A stretch of 7,800 nt of DNA from Treponema sp. (GTDB taxonomy: Bacteria; Spirochaetota; Spirochaetia; Treponematales; Breznakiellaceae): contig JAITJV010000314.1 in NCBI GenBank assembly GCA_031278755.1, positions 1-7,800 of the forward strand. The letters are read 5' to 3'. The number at the start of each line of letters is the position of its first letter. Within the stretch, counting starts at the first letter, position 1. Shown piece by piece: positions 1-6,383 of this stretch. The position numbers were made by a program, and so were the translations under genes. The notes beneath the pieces are model-generated. The model saw only the letters and a list, made by a program, of their open reading frames with translations, did no database searches and was not told the DNA's origin.

Positions 1-678
1 CGCCGCGATGCTCCCTTCGTAGGGGTGTATGCCCTCCACCCCCGTTTGAATCCTGGACAGCGTAATATCGACGCCGACGACCGCGATGGGCCGGCCGTTC
101 TTTTTTATCGGAACCACCAGGGAGGTAATCAGCGAGTCTTTTCCTCCCAAATTATACATAAAAGGCTCCACCACGGTTTCCTCTCCGGTCCGCATGGCGA
201 TATTGTAAAAATCAGCGCCGCTTTCGTCGTACCCCGCCGAATACTCCAACTGGGCCCCGGAAGCGGTACGCGCCCAGTTGGAAAGGAACCGGCCGGTCGC
301 GTCGGTCCCCTCGGTATTGGCGTACTGGGCGTCCATGCCGTCCAGGGCGTTTGGTTCCCAGACGGTCCAGGCGGAGGCAAGATCGGGGCTTTCCTCGACC
401 ATTTGCCTGAGCAGCATATTGTAAAAAAAACGGCGCTGGGACGGTTCTATCTGTTCGTAGACTTCCATTGAGTGGGCCAGCGCCCTGGCCACGCTGAACT
501 GGGTTTCCATCCACAGACTGATTTTGCCGGCCTCGTTATTGCCCAGGTTCTTGAGATCACTGTCAGCCAACCGGGTAATCTGCTTTTGGGAAATATTCAA
601 AATGGTTCCCAAAAGGACGCCGATCCCCGAAAGGGTAAGGGCGATAATCATAATAATGAGTTTTTTGCCTATTTTCAC
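1..678 (-). CDS. Methyl-accepting chemotaxis protein, N-terminal part with Cache-type sensor (partial)
   Basis: Transmembrane chemoreceptor that would sense a small ligand outside the membrane and signal to CheA/CheW. Only the first 226 codons are present; the frame stays open to the left edge, so the HAMP and methyl-accepting signalling domains are presumed to lie outside. Residues about 5-27 form a hydrophobic signal-anchor after a Lys-rich start (MKIGKK). Residues about 35-226 resemble a dCache_1 sensor: an amphipathic helix, then the W..N motif near 107-110, the GYDESG/DFY segment at 149-158, EPF at 171-173, and the strand pair ending VVPIKKNGRPIAVVGVDITL at about 188-207. The start is GTG at 678, chosen because AGGAGG lies 4 bases upstream (683-688). 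No other start fits the signal-anchor. The class (Cache receptor) is well supported; a Cache sensor kinase or guanylate cyclase is possible, since the C-terminus is missing. Confidence 0.85.
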   Translation of the reverse strand, partial: MKIGKKLIIMIIALTLSGIGVLLGTILNISQKQITRLADSDLKNLGNNEAGKISLWMETQFSVARALAHSMEVYEQIEPSQRRFFYNMLLRQMVEESPDLASAWTVWEPNALDGMDAQYANTEGTDATGRFLSNWARTASGAQLEYSAGYDESGADFYNIAMRTGEETVVEPFMYNLGGKDSLITSLVVPIKKNGRPIAVVGVDITLSRIQTGVEGIHPYEGSIAA

Positions 679-697
679 ACAGCCTCCTCAAAATACG

Positions 698-723
698 TTA
701 TCGGGGGCGCAGACGCCATTTTC
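698..723 (-). promoter_or_regulatory. Possible sigma-28 (FliA-type) promoter for the chemoreceptor gene
   Basis: The minus strand reads CCCGATAA at 698-705, one base off the flagellar sigma-28 -10 consensus GCCGATAA. GAAA lies 14 bases upstream at 720-723 (consensus TAAA with about 15). Chemoreceptor genes are often in the sigma-28 regulon. The predicted start near 690 leaves room only for the ribosome site, so the leader would be very short. It competes with the sigma-70 candidate just upstream. Confidence 0.3.
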
Positions 724-727
724 CTTT

Positions 728-756
728 ATAATAAGCTATTATTTCAAATAAAACAA
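728..756 (-). promoter_or_regulatory. Candidate sigma-70 promoter for the chemoreceptor gene
   Basis: On the minus strand TTGTTT (751-756) and TATTAT (728-733) are separated by exactly 17 bases. The -10 matches TATAAT at 5 of 6 positions, but the -35 matches TTGACA at only 3 of 6. Transcription would begin near 721, giving a leader of about 43 bases before the GTG at 678. The surrounding stretch is AT-rich, so chance similarity is possible. Confidence 0.35.
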
Positions 757-885
757 GATTCGGTTATGTTCGTTTTTTACGCGGCGCATCCCGGATTCCC
801 TTCTTCCCGGCTATTTCTTGGCCATATATTGCGTTTCGCCCCTGAATGGAGGTCATAGGAACAACCAAAAATTGAACGCTGCCCT

Positions 886-916
886 AAAAAACTGCCGGAT
901 CAGCCTGTTTTCGGCA
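886..916 (-). terminator. Weak candidate terminator after the ydcF-like gene
   Basis: Reading the minus strand, TGCCG (912-916) and CGGCA (893-897) can pair around a 14-base loop and are followed, one base later, by six T (886-891). The stem is only 5 bp, so this is a weak call. It is the only terminator-like structure in the 253-base gap between the ydcF-like stop and the chemoreceptor start. Apart from this and the two promoter candidates, I see nothing else in 679-931. Confidence 0.3.
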
Positions 917-931
917 ATGATTTACGCAAAA

Positions 932-1750
932 TCAGCCCGTCACGGTCTTTGGAGCAATGACAAGCCTGATGCACAGCTTTACCACCGCAAGAATTTCGCG
1001 GACATAGACGGTGGGCCGTACAAGACAGGGGGAAGGGGACGAAATCCCCGCCGCATCGGGAAAACCTGCCTTTCCTGCAAGAAAAAGTGAGCGCGAAAGG
1101 TGAAAATCACTGGTCAGAACGGCAACGGGAACATCCCCGCCTTCCCTTTCGCGTATTATGCGGCGGGAAAAACGCAGATTCTGTATTGTATCGCGGGCGG
1201 CGTCTTCTTCTATGATACGCTCCGGCTCCAGGCCGCGGGCGCGGAGGTACAGGGCCATGGCCCTTGATTCGGGAATGGGCGCAAACATTCCCCTGCCCCC
1301 CGAAACAACAGCCACAGCCTGCGGATGCGCGGAAAGCCAGCCCGCCGCGGTTTCAAGCCTTCCGGCAAGCGTATCTGAAACACTTCCGTCACGCCTGATG
1401 CCGCCGCCCAAAACAATCACATAACCAATATCGTTTTCAGGCGCCTGCACGGGCCGGCAAATAAAGACAAGCGCGGCGATTGCCACGGCCGCGCCGGCAA
1501 AAACGGCGGCGGACAGTACAATCTTCAGTTTTCCGGGGATTATCGTTTTTCCGCCGCGTTTTCTTTTTTCCATAAAGACGCAGGCGCATAGCCCCGCACC
1601 GCCGGCAAAGGGCCAGATCACGGAAAAACCCCAGAGGGACGATCCGTGCAGGCCAAGCAAAACATAATACAGAAAAAGACACGCCGAAAAAACAAACGCC
1701 GCAAATGCGGCAGAAGAATGAAAAAAGCGTCTGCGCTTCGTGTTGCTCAT
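932..1750 (-). CDS. YdcF/SanA-like (DUF218) membrane protein
   Basis: Member of the YdcF/ElyC/SanA family, a Rossmann-like domain linked in other bacteria to envelope integrity; its reaction is unknown. Three hydrophobic segments at about 13-34, 39-60 and 76-97 anchor the protein, and the DUF218 domain (about 108-255) follows the third. Family features visible are VIVLGGG at 111-117, SGG at 150-152, E161, the ED....TIQN stretch at 182-191, and TSDFHLSR at 213-220 with the usual Asp and His. The 272-residue length is normal for a membrane-anchored member. I start at ATG 1750 because GGGAG lies 5 bases upstream (1756-1760). An in-frame GTG at 1774 would add eight residues but has no comparable ribosome site. 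The gene is divergent from the acyltransferase and separated by 253 bases from the chemoreceptor, so it is probably its own unit. Confidence 0.85.
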   Translation of the reverse strand: MSNTKRRRFFHSSAAFAAFVFSACLFLYYVLLGLHGSSLWGFSVIWPFAGGAGLCACVFMEKRKRGGKTIIPGKLKIVLSAAVFAGAAVAIAALVFICRPVQAPENDIGYVIVLGGGIRRDGSVSDTLAGRLETAAGWLSAHPQAVAVVSGGRGMFAPIPESRAMALYLRARGLEPERIIEEDAARDTIQNLRFSRRIIREREGGDVPVAVLTSDFHLSRSLFLAGKAGFPDAAGISSPSPCLVRPTVYVREILAVVKLCIRLVIAPKTVTG

Positions 1751-1870
1751 GCAAACTCCCGTCGTAAAATTCACCCGCCCCGCCGGCAGGGAAGCCCCGG
1801 AAACGCCGGCCGGGCAGTTCAGGATACTAAAGTTTTAAATCCTGGTAAAGGATAATTGTTAGCGCGGACA

Positions 1871-1899
1871 TTGACACTCTGTGATGATACGCTTATATT
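1871..1899 (+). promoter_or_regulatory. Near-consensus sigma-70 promoter for the acyltransferase
   Basis: A perfect TTGACA (1871-1876), a 17-base spacer and TATATT (1894-1899, 5 of 6 to TATAAT) make the best promoter in the window. The expected transcription start is about 1905-1909, at or within four bases of the ATG at 1909. The mRNA would therefore be leaderless or nearly so. No ribosome-binding sequence is seen before the ATG. Confidence 0.75.
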
Positions 1900-1908
1900 T
1901 TTTGAGCG

Positions 1909-3108
1909 ATGATGGAACAAAATTCTGAAATTTCAAAGAGCCGCTTTGCGTATTTGGATAATCTTCGTTCTTTTGTAATCATTCTGGTAATTGTAATGCA
2001 TTCATCGGTAACCTACAGCGGCATTGGCGGCTGGTATTATAAAGAAGGAATGCAGGAAAATTTGAATACCATTGAATTTGTTATCTTTGGCGTTCTTCAA
2101 TCGTTTACCCAAGCCTGGTTTATGGGCGTTTTGTTTTTTATTTCGGCTTTTTTGGCCGCAAGATCGATCCGCAAACGCGGTCCGGCGATATTTGTCAGGG
2201 AAAGGCTGTTCCGGCTCGGCCTTCCCCTGCTTTTTTATATGTTGTTGATTGCGCCGTTTATTTACTTTGTCCTTTTAAAAGAAGAACCGTCTTTTTCATG
2301 GCCGTATTTGCTGGATAACTATAAAAGTTATATTTCATCTTTCACCTGGCTGGGTTCAACGGGGCCGCTTTGGTTTGCTGAAGCGCTTTTATTCTTCTGC
2401 GTCACATACGCGTTAATACGAAAAATATTTATAAGGGAGCCTCTAAAAACTTCGGGGTTTTCGGAGGCTCCCATAAAGCAAAACCGCGGTAAAGAAATAA
2501 TCACGGTAAAAAATATACTGTTGATTGTCCTCTTAACCGCCGTTGTTGCATTTTTGATCAGGCTGATTTTTCCGATAGGATCAAGTTTTTATAATTTGCA
2601 ATTTTCTTTCTTTTCATCGTATATGGTATTATTTATTCTTGGAATAATTGTTGGTGAAAGAGAAATGTTTAACGCCGTCTCTGATGAAAAAAACATAAAG
2701 TGGTTTAACGCGGCGTTAATTATCGGACTTCCGATGTGGCTGCTAATAATGCTGTTTGGCGGCGCGCTCAGGGGCGAGACCTTTTTCTACGGCGGATTAT
2801 ATTGGCAAAGTTTTTTCTATGCCCTCTGGGAGTCTTTCTTTGCCGTTGCATTTTCAATAGGGGTTATACCGTTCTTTAAAAAGTTTGTAAATATTAATAA
2901 TAAAATCACACGATTGACGGCGGAAAATTCATTCGGCGTCTATATTTTTCATGCGCCGTTTCTAATCGCGGTATCGCTTTTGTTAAAGGGATGGTCCGTA
3001 ATGCCTTTAATAAAATTTATACCGGCCGCGTTCATTACATTTTGCATTTGCCTTGGATTCTCCGTGACGGTCCGGAAAATTAAACCGATAAAAATTTTGT
3101 TAAAATAG
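1909..3108 (+). CDS. Acyltransferase family 3 (OafA/OpgC-like) integral membrane protein
   Basis: Multi-pass membrane enzyme expected to move acyl groups onto a sugar or glycan at the cell surface; the acceptor cannot be told. It has about ten hydrophobic segments along 399 residues. The AT3 signature is clear: YLDNLR then Arg20-X10-His31 (the conserved R/K-X10-H motif), the basic RERLFRLGLP stretch at 97-106, GPLWF at 152-156 and FGVYIFHAP at 342-350. The layout and length resemble OpgC/MdoC-type members. ATG 1909 and ATG 1912 are adjacent; the first is used here. There is no ribosome site, and a strong promoter ends ten bases upstream. Base composition and codon use are visibly AT-richer than in flanking genes, which suggests acquisition. 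Residues 176-188, in a loop between membrane segments, are encoded by a palindrome. The TAG stop lies in sequence shared with a downstream repeat. Confidence 0.88.
   Translation: MMEQNSEISKSRFAYLDNLRSFVIILVIVMHSSVTYSGIGGWYYKEGMQENLNTIEFVIFGVLQSFTQAWFMGVLFFISAFLAARSIRKRGPAIFVRERLFRLGLPLLFYMLLIAPFIYFVLLKEEPSFSWPYLLDNYKSYISSFTWLGSTGPLWFAEALLFFCVTYALIRKIFIREPLKTSGFSEAPIKQNRGKEIITVKNILLIVLLTAVVAFLIRLIFPIGSSFYNLQFSFFSSYMVLFILGIIVGEREMFNAVSDEKNIKWFNAALIIGLPMWLLIMLFGGALRGETFFYGGLYWQSFFYALWESFFAVAFSIGVIPFFKKFVNINNKITRLTAENSFGVYIFHAPFLIAVSLLLKGWSVMPLIKFIPAAFITFCICLGFSVTVRKIKPIKILLK
2435..2472 (+). repeat. In-frame palindromic element inside the acyltransferase gene
   Basis: GGGAGCCTC (2435-2443) pairs perfectly with GAGGCTCCC (2464-2472). 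An inner AAAAC/GTTTT stem (2446-2450 with 2457-2461) closes a TTCGGG loop. The 38 bases are read without a stop as residues 176-188, roughly REPLKTSGFSEAP. They fall in a hydrophilic loop between two membrane segments, the least constrained place in the protein. A structure this regular inside coding DNA suggests an inserted small palindromic repeat, but only one copy is in this window. Confidence 0.6.
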
Positions 3109-3240
3109 AGTTGTTCAGAAACTGAAGTTTCTGAACAACTTCCGCTAAAAAATGGCAAAAAACACGGATTTTGTTGAGAAATCCGCGTTTTTTGGGAGAC
3201 TTGTTCAATAACCAACCGGGTTATTGAACAAGTCCAATGA
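3101..3240. repeat. Composite palindromic repeat, copy 1
   Basis: Three modules lie in a row. Palindrome A has perfect 15-bp arms (3109-3123 with 3126-3140). Hairpin C is 3157-3193. Palindrome B has perfect 16-bp arms (3198-3213 with 3219-3234). A and B share the arm core TTGTTCA/TGAACAA. Relative to copies 2 and 3 this copy is inverted. Its B end matches copy 2 outward through ATTGGACTTG. Its A end matches copy 3 outward through ACTCTATTTTA, which on the plus strand covers the last acyltransferase codon and its TAG stop. It lacks the roughly 30-base internal segment found in copy 2. It fills the whole gap between two convergent genes and ends 7 bases short of the chromate-transporter stop codon. 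Confidence 0.85.
3157..3193. terminator. Two-way intrinsic terminator within repeat copy 1
   Basis: The arms 3157-3171 and 3179-3193 pair over 15 bp with one mismatch, around a 7-base loop. The stem is flanked by six A on the left and six T on the right, so each strand reads as a GC-containing stem followed by a U run. It lies between the convergent acyltransferase and the aspS-chromate operon and could end both. The stem is AT-rich, so efficiency is uncertain. Confidence 0.6.
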
Positions 3241-3247
3241 TCCTGCG

Positions 3248-3799
3248 CTACAATCCCAGCAAAACCCCGGCCGCGCCTGCGGCGGCGATGTAAAAAACCG
3301 GGTGAAATTTCAGCCTGCGTATCAGGATAAGAATGACGGCAAAAAGAATACACTCCTTCCACTTGAGGATTTCGTACCACGCGGTAAACGCGCCGTTGTA
3401 AAGGGCGATGCGAAGGGCCGCAAAGGCGGCGGCGGCAAGCAGCCCCGCGGCGGCGGGACGGAAGCCGCGGAAAACGGCGGTAACAATACGGTTTGTTTTG
3501 AACGCGGCGAACACGCGGTCAACAACGATAATGACGGCGATGGACGGCGCGGCAAGCCCGAGGCCTGCGGTAATTGCCCCGGAAATTCCGGCGGCAAGAA
3601 AACCGGCCTGCGCGCTCATGTTGATCCCTATTGCCCCCGGCGAGCATTGCGCGATAGCAAGCAGATCCCCCACTTTTTCATGGCTGAGCCAGGAATATTT
3701 TCCGGCAAGTTCAAATAAAAAAGGAAGCGTGGCAAGTCCGCCTCCAACCGAAAAAAGGCCTATCTTGCAGAATTCGGCAAAGAGGAAAAAAAGATTCAC
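3248..3799 (-). CDS. Chromate transporter family protein, second half-size subunit
   Basis: Short-chain CHR-family membrane protein of 183 residues with five or six hydrophobic segments. It probably pairs with the preceding half to form a full transporter exporting chromate or a related anion; the true substrate is not shown. Family features are SVGGG at 17-21 near the N-terminus and the AQCSPGAIGIN segment at 50-60. The start is GTG at 3799, chosen because a perfect AGGAGG lies 6 bases upstream (3806-3811) and the hydrophobic family N-terminus (NLFFLFAEFCKIGLF) begins there. The frame is open upstream to 3949, but that part is Arg-rich and is a shadow of the neighbouring gene. It overlaps the upstream stop by four bases (GTGA), which implies translational coupling. 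Terminator C in repeat copy 1 lies just past its stop. Confidence 0.85.
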   Translation of the reverse strand: MNLFFLFAEFCKIGLFSVGGGLATLPFLFELAGKYSWLSHEKVGDLLAIAQCSPGAIGINMSAQAGFLAAGISGAITAGLGLAAPSIAVIIVVDRVFAAFKTNRIVTAVFRGFRPAAAGLLAAAAFAALRIALYNGAFTAWYEILKWKECILFAVILILIRRLKFHPVFYIAAAGAAGVLLGL

Positions 3800-4392
3800 G
3801 GGCGGCCTCCTTTGCGGCCGGCGTCTTCGCCGTTTTTGCCCGGAATTGTTCCGGATGGATCTTTTTTCATGCCGTACATAAAGAAGCCCAGGACGCCCGC
3901 GCCGGCGACAACAAGAACAGGCGATGCGCTCAACGCCGACTGAAGGCAAAAGCCCGCAATAAATATCACCGCTGAAACGGCGTCCTTAAAGAGGCCCTTG
4001 AGGAGTTTGAACAGCGTATCAATGATCAGGGCGCAGGCGGCAATCCTGATCCCCGCAAAGGCATGCCGGACCACGGCATATTCGGCAAAGCGTTTAATAA
4101 AAACCGAAATGATGATCATGACAAGAATGCCGGGAACGAGGAAACTTACGGTGGCGGCAATACCGCCGAGAGGGCCTTTCCGCCTGCAGCCTATAAAGGT
4201 GGCGGTGTTTACCGCGATGATACCAGGGGTGATTTGGGCGATGGTATAGTAGTCCATCACTTCGTCCATGGTAACCCAGTTCTTTTTCCCTATGATCTCC
4301 CGCTCAAGCACGGGGATCATCGCATAGCCTCCGCCGAATGTCATGCAGCCTATTTTGATAAAAGTCCAGATCAGTTCAAGATATTCCTTCAC
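3796..4392 (-). CDS. Chromate transporter family protein, first half-size subunit
   Basis: Short-chain CHR-family membrane protein of 198 residues, the partner of the next gene; such N/C pairs (for example ywrB/ywrA of Bacillus) stand in for the double-length ChrA. Visible motifs are MTFGGGYAMIPVLEREI at about 17-33, AQITPGIIAVNTATFIG at 52-68 and the FLVPG helix near 84-88. Hydrophobic segments follow to about 173, then a polar Lys/Gly-rich tail. The GTG start at 4392 lies only three bases after the aspS stop. No strong ribosome site is seen, only a G-rich run at the end of aspS, so expression probably depends on aspS translation. Many CHR proteins have unproven substrates, so chromate should be read as the family name. 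Confidence 0.87.
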   Translation of the reverse strand: MKEYLELIWTFIKIGCMTFGGGYAMIPVLEREIIGKKNWVTMDEVMDYYTIAQITPGIIAVNTATFIGCRRKGPLGGIAATVSFLVPGILVMIIISVFIKRFAEYAVVRHAFAGIRIAACALIIDTLFKLLKGLFKDAVSAVIFIAGFCLQSALSASPVLVVAGAGVLGFFMYGMKKDPSGTIPGKNGEDAGRKGGRP

Positions 4393-4395
4393 CTT

Positions 4396-6201
4396 TTACC
4401 GCCCCGCTCCGCTCTGCGCATCTTCTTTCGCTTTCACTATCGAAATGTGAAGTTCTTCGAGCTGTTTCGGGTTTACCTCCGAAGGGCTGTCGTCCATGGG
4501 GCTTACCGCAAAGGAATTTTTCGGAAAGGCAATAACTTCTTTTATTGAACTTTCGCCCGACATGAGCATAACAAGCCGGTCAAGCCCCGGAGCTATTCCG
4601 CCGTGCGGAGGCGCGCCGTATTTGAACGCTTCGGTAAGAAAACCGAACCGCTTTTCGGCTTCTTCCGCATTAAACCCCGCGATTTTAAAAATACGTTTCT
4701 GCATTTCAGGATCGTGGATACGGATTGATCCCGAAGCCAGTTCGTAACCGTTAAGAACAAGATCGTACAGATCGCCCTTGACCGATCCCGGATCGCTTTC
4801 AAGCACGTCGTGGTATTTTTCCTGGGGCCAGGTAAAAAGGTGATGGGCCGCTTCCCAGCGGTTTTCTTCTTCGTTCCATTCAAACATGGGGAAGTCAACA
4901 ATCCAGACAAATTCAAAACGGGGCGAAGAAGGCTTGTATTCCGTAAACCCCAGATCGCGGCCAATCTTTGACCGCACCGCCCCCAGGGCGGTGTTGGCGG
5001 CGTCCCGCTTCGAATCGGCGATCATAAGGATAAGGTCCCCCGCTTCCGCCCCGAGGCCGGAACAAATCTCCGCCTGGGCGTCCGTAAAAAATTTCGCCGC
5101 GCCGCCTTCAAGAACGGGGCCGTTTCCGGCCTTCATCCAGGCAAGGCCCTTTGCCCGGTATATCTTTGCGGCCGCTTCAAGTTCTTCTATTTGCTTCCGC
5201 GAAAAAGACGCTCCGCCTTTTACAACCAGCGCCTTTACCGCGCCGCCCGCCGCCGCCGCATCCCTGAAGGCGCTGAAACTTCCTTTTTCAACATAAGGCC
5301 CGAAATCCCTAAGCTCCATGCCGAAACGGAGATCGGGCTTGTCGGTGCCGTAGCGTTCCATCGCTTCGTCGTAGGTAATGCGGGTAAAGCGCGCCGGCAA
5401 TTCTACGCCCAGGGTTTTTTTGAATACATGGCCCATAAGCCCTTCGGTCATGGCGAGTACGTCGTCCCTTCCGACAAAAGACATTTCAATATCAATCTGT
5501 GTAAACTCAGGCTGCCTGTCCCCCCTGGCGTCCTCGTCGCGGTAACAGCGGGCAATCTGGAAATATTTGTCAAAACACGAAGCCATAAGTATCTGCTTGT
5601 AAAGCTGGGGCGACTGGGGAAGGGCGTAAAATTTTCCCGCATAGAGCCGTGAAGGAACAAGATAGTCGCGCGCCCCTTCGGGGGTGGATTTGATAAAGGT
5701 AGGCGTTTCGATTTCGTAAAAACCCTGCCCCGTCATCCACTCCCGCACGGCAAAAGCCGTTTCGTGCCGGAGGCGGATCCTTTCCTGCATGGCCTTTGAT
5801 CTAAGATCCAGATAGCGGTACCGGAGGCGAAGATCCTCATTGGCGCCGGTTTTTTCATCAATCTGAAAGGGAAGCGCCTCGGATCTGTTAAGAAGAAGAA
5901 TACGGGAAGCGGCCAGTTCAATTTCACCGGTAGCCATTTCCGGGTTTACCATATCGGGGGGCCGGAGCCGCACCGTACCTTCCACGGCGATGCAAAATTC
6001 GTTCCGCAGTTCCGCGGCCAAAGCGGCAAGTTCGGGAGCCGCAGCCGGATCAACTATTACCTGCGTAACGCCCCAGCGATCCCGCAGGTTGATAAAAGAA
6101 ATACCGCCGTGATCCCGCTTCCGGTGCACCCATCCGTTCAGCACTGCCGTCTTCCCCGCGTCCGTACCCCGCAGGGCGCCGCAGGTAAAAGTACGTTTCA
6201 T
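4396..6201 (-). CDS. aspS: Aspartate--tRNA ligase, bacterial type
   Basis: Class II synthetase that charges tRNA with aspartate in the cytoplasm. All parts of the roughly 600-residue bacterial form are present. The N-terminal OB-fold for the anticodon covers about 15-105 (GWVHRKRDHGG at 23-33). The catalytic core has motif 1 near 160-185, QSPQ at 196-199, motif 2 CYRDEDARGDRQPEFTQ at 219-235, and motif 3 GGIAPGLDRLVMLM at 534-547 with Arg542. The bacterial GAD insertion lies at about 290-430. I start at MKRT (ATG 6201), where family alignment begins; GGA lies four bases upstream. ATG 6210 is a possible alternative (three extra residues). The frame stays open to 6342, but that stretch is repeat sequence. 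His31 is the residue seen in non-discriminating enzymes. It leads the operon with the two chromate-family genes. Confidence 0.97.
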   Translation of the reverse strand: MKRTFTCGALRGTDAGKTAVLNGWVHRKRDHGGISFINLRDRWGVTQVIVDPAAAPELAALAAELRNEFCIAVEGTVRLRPPDMVNPEMATGEIELAASRILLLNRSEALPFQIDEKTGANEDLRLRYRYLDLRSKAMQERIRLRHETAFAVREWMTGQGFYEIETPTFIKSTPEGARDYLVPSRLYAGKFYALPQSPQLYKQILMASCFDKYFQIARCYRDEDARGDRQPEFTQIDIEMSFVGRDDVLAMTEGLMGHVFKKTLGVELPARFTRITYDEAMERYGTDKPDLRFGMELRDFGPYVEKGSFSAFRDAAAAGGAVKALVVKGGASFSRKQIEELEAAAKIYRAKGLAWMKAGNGPVLEGGAAKFFTDAQAEICSGLGAEAGDLILMIADSKRDAANTALGAVRSKIGRDLGFTEYKPSSPRFEFVWIVDFPMFEWNEEENRWEAAHHLFTWPQEKYHDVLESDPGSVKGDLYDLVLNGYELASGSIRIHDPEMQKRIFKIAGFNAEEAEKRFGFLTEAFKYGAPPHGGIAPGLDRLVMLMSGESSIKEVIAFPKNSFAVSPMDDSPSEVNPKQLEELHISIVKAKEDAQSGAGR

Positions 6202-6251
6202 GGTTTCCATATTGCGGCAATGGTAACACATAATTACAATTGTTCCCAGAT

Positions 6252-6371
6252 ATTGGACTTGTTCAATAACCCGGTTGTTATTGCAGGTTAAAGTCCATTG
6301 GACCTTAACTGCCAAGTCTCCCAAAAAACACGGATTTTTCAACGAAATCCACGTTTTTTGCCATTTTTTAA
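6252..6371. repeat. Composite palindromic repeat, copy 2
   Basis: It lies in the opposite orientation to copy 1. The B end (6252-6283) matches copy 1 nearly base for base, with one base missing from the palindrome loop. Hairpin C and its flanks (6315-6369) match copy 1 over about 54 bases with few differences, from GTCTCCC to GCCATTTTTTA. Between them is an extra segment with an imperfect palindrome, GTTAAAGTCCA / TGGACCTTAAC (6287-6297 with 6299-6309). Palindrome A is absent; the copy stops at the ribosome site of the gene at 6384. It occupies most of the 182-base gap between two divergent genes. On the plus strand, hairpin C (6323-6337 with 6345-6359) has 13 of 15 pairs and is followed by six T, so it could act as a terminator in the leader of the downstream gene. 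Confidence 0.85.
6287..6315 (-). promoter_or_regulatory. aspS: Candidate aspS promoter inside repeat copy 2
   Basis: On the minus strand TTGGCA (6310-6315, 5 of 6 to TTGACA) and TTTAAC (6287-6292, 4 of 6 to TATAAT) are 17 bases apart. Transcription would start near 6280 and give a leader of about 80 bases that includes palindrome B. The site falls in the segment of the repeat that copy 1 lacks. The -10 is mediocre, so this remains tentative. Confidence 0.35.
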
Positions 6372-6383
6372 AGGTGTATAATC

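Noticed and set aside
25..471. Plus-strand open frame over the chemoreceptor
   Set aside because: It is antisense to a clear Cache-domain coding sequence and has no recognisable domain.
1820..1844. CAGGAT / ATCCTG inverted repeat in the gap between ydcF-like and acyltransferase genes
   Set aside because: The arms are only 6 bp with 13 unpaired bases between; it could be an operator but is expected by chance at this length. Otherwise the 158-base gap holds only the acyltransferase promoter and the ydcF-like ribosome site.
3800..3949. Upstream extension of the second chromate-transporter frame
   Set aside because: It overlaps the first subunit in another frame and gives an Arg-rich non-membrane sequence, while a GTG with a perfect AGGAGG sits at 3799.
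6202..6342. Upstream extension of the aspS frame
   Set aside because: The extra residues are encoded largely by repeat copy 2, align with no AspRS N-terminus, and lack a ribosome site; the family start is at MKRT.
6377..6382. Perfect TATAAT just before ATG 6384
   Set aside because: A start driven by it would fall inside the coding sequence, and no -35 is seen at the right distance; it overlaps the ribosome-site spacer, so it is likely coincidental.
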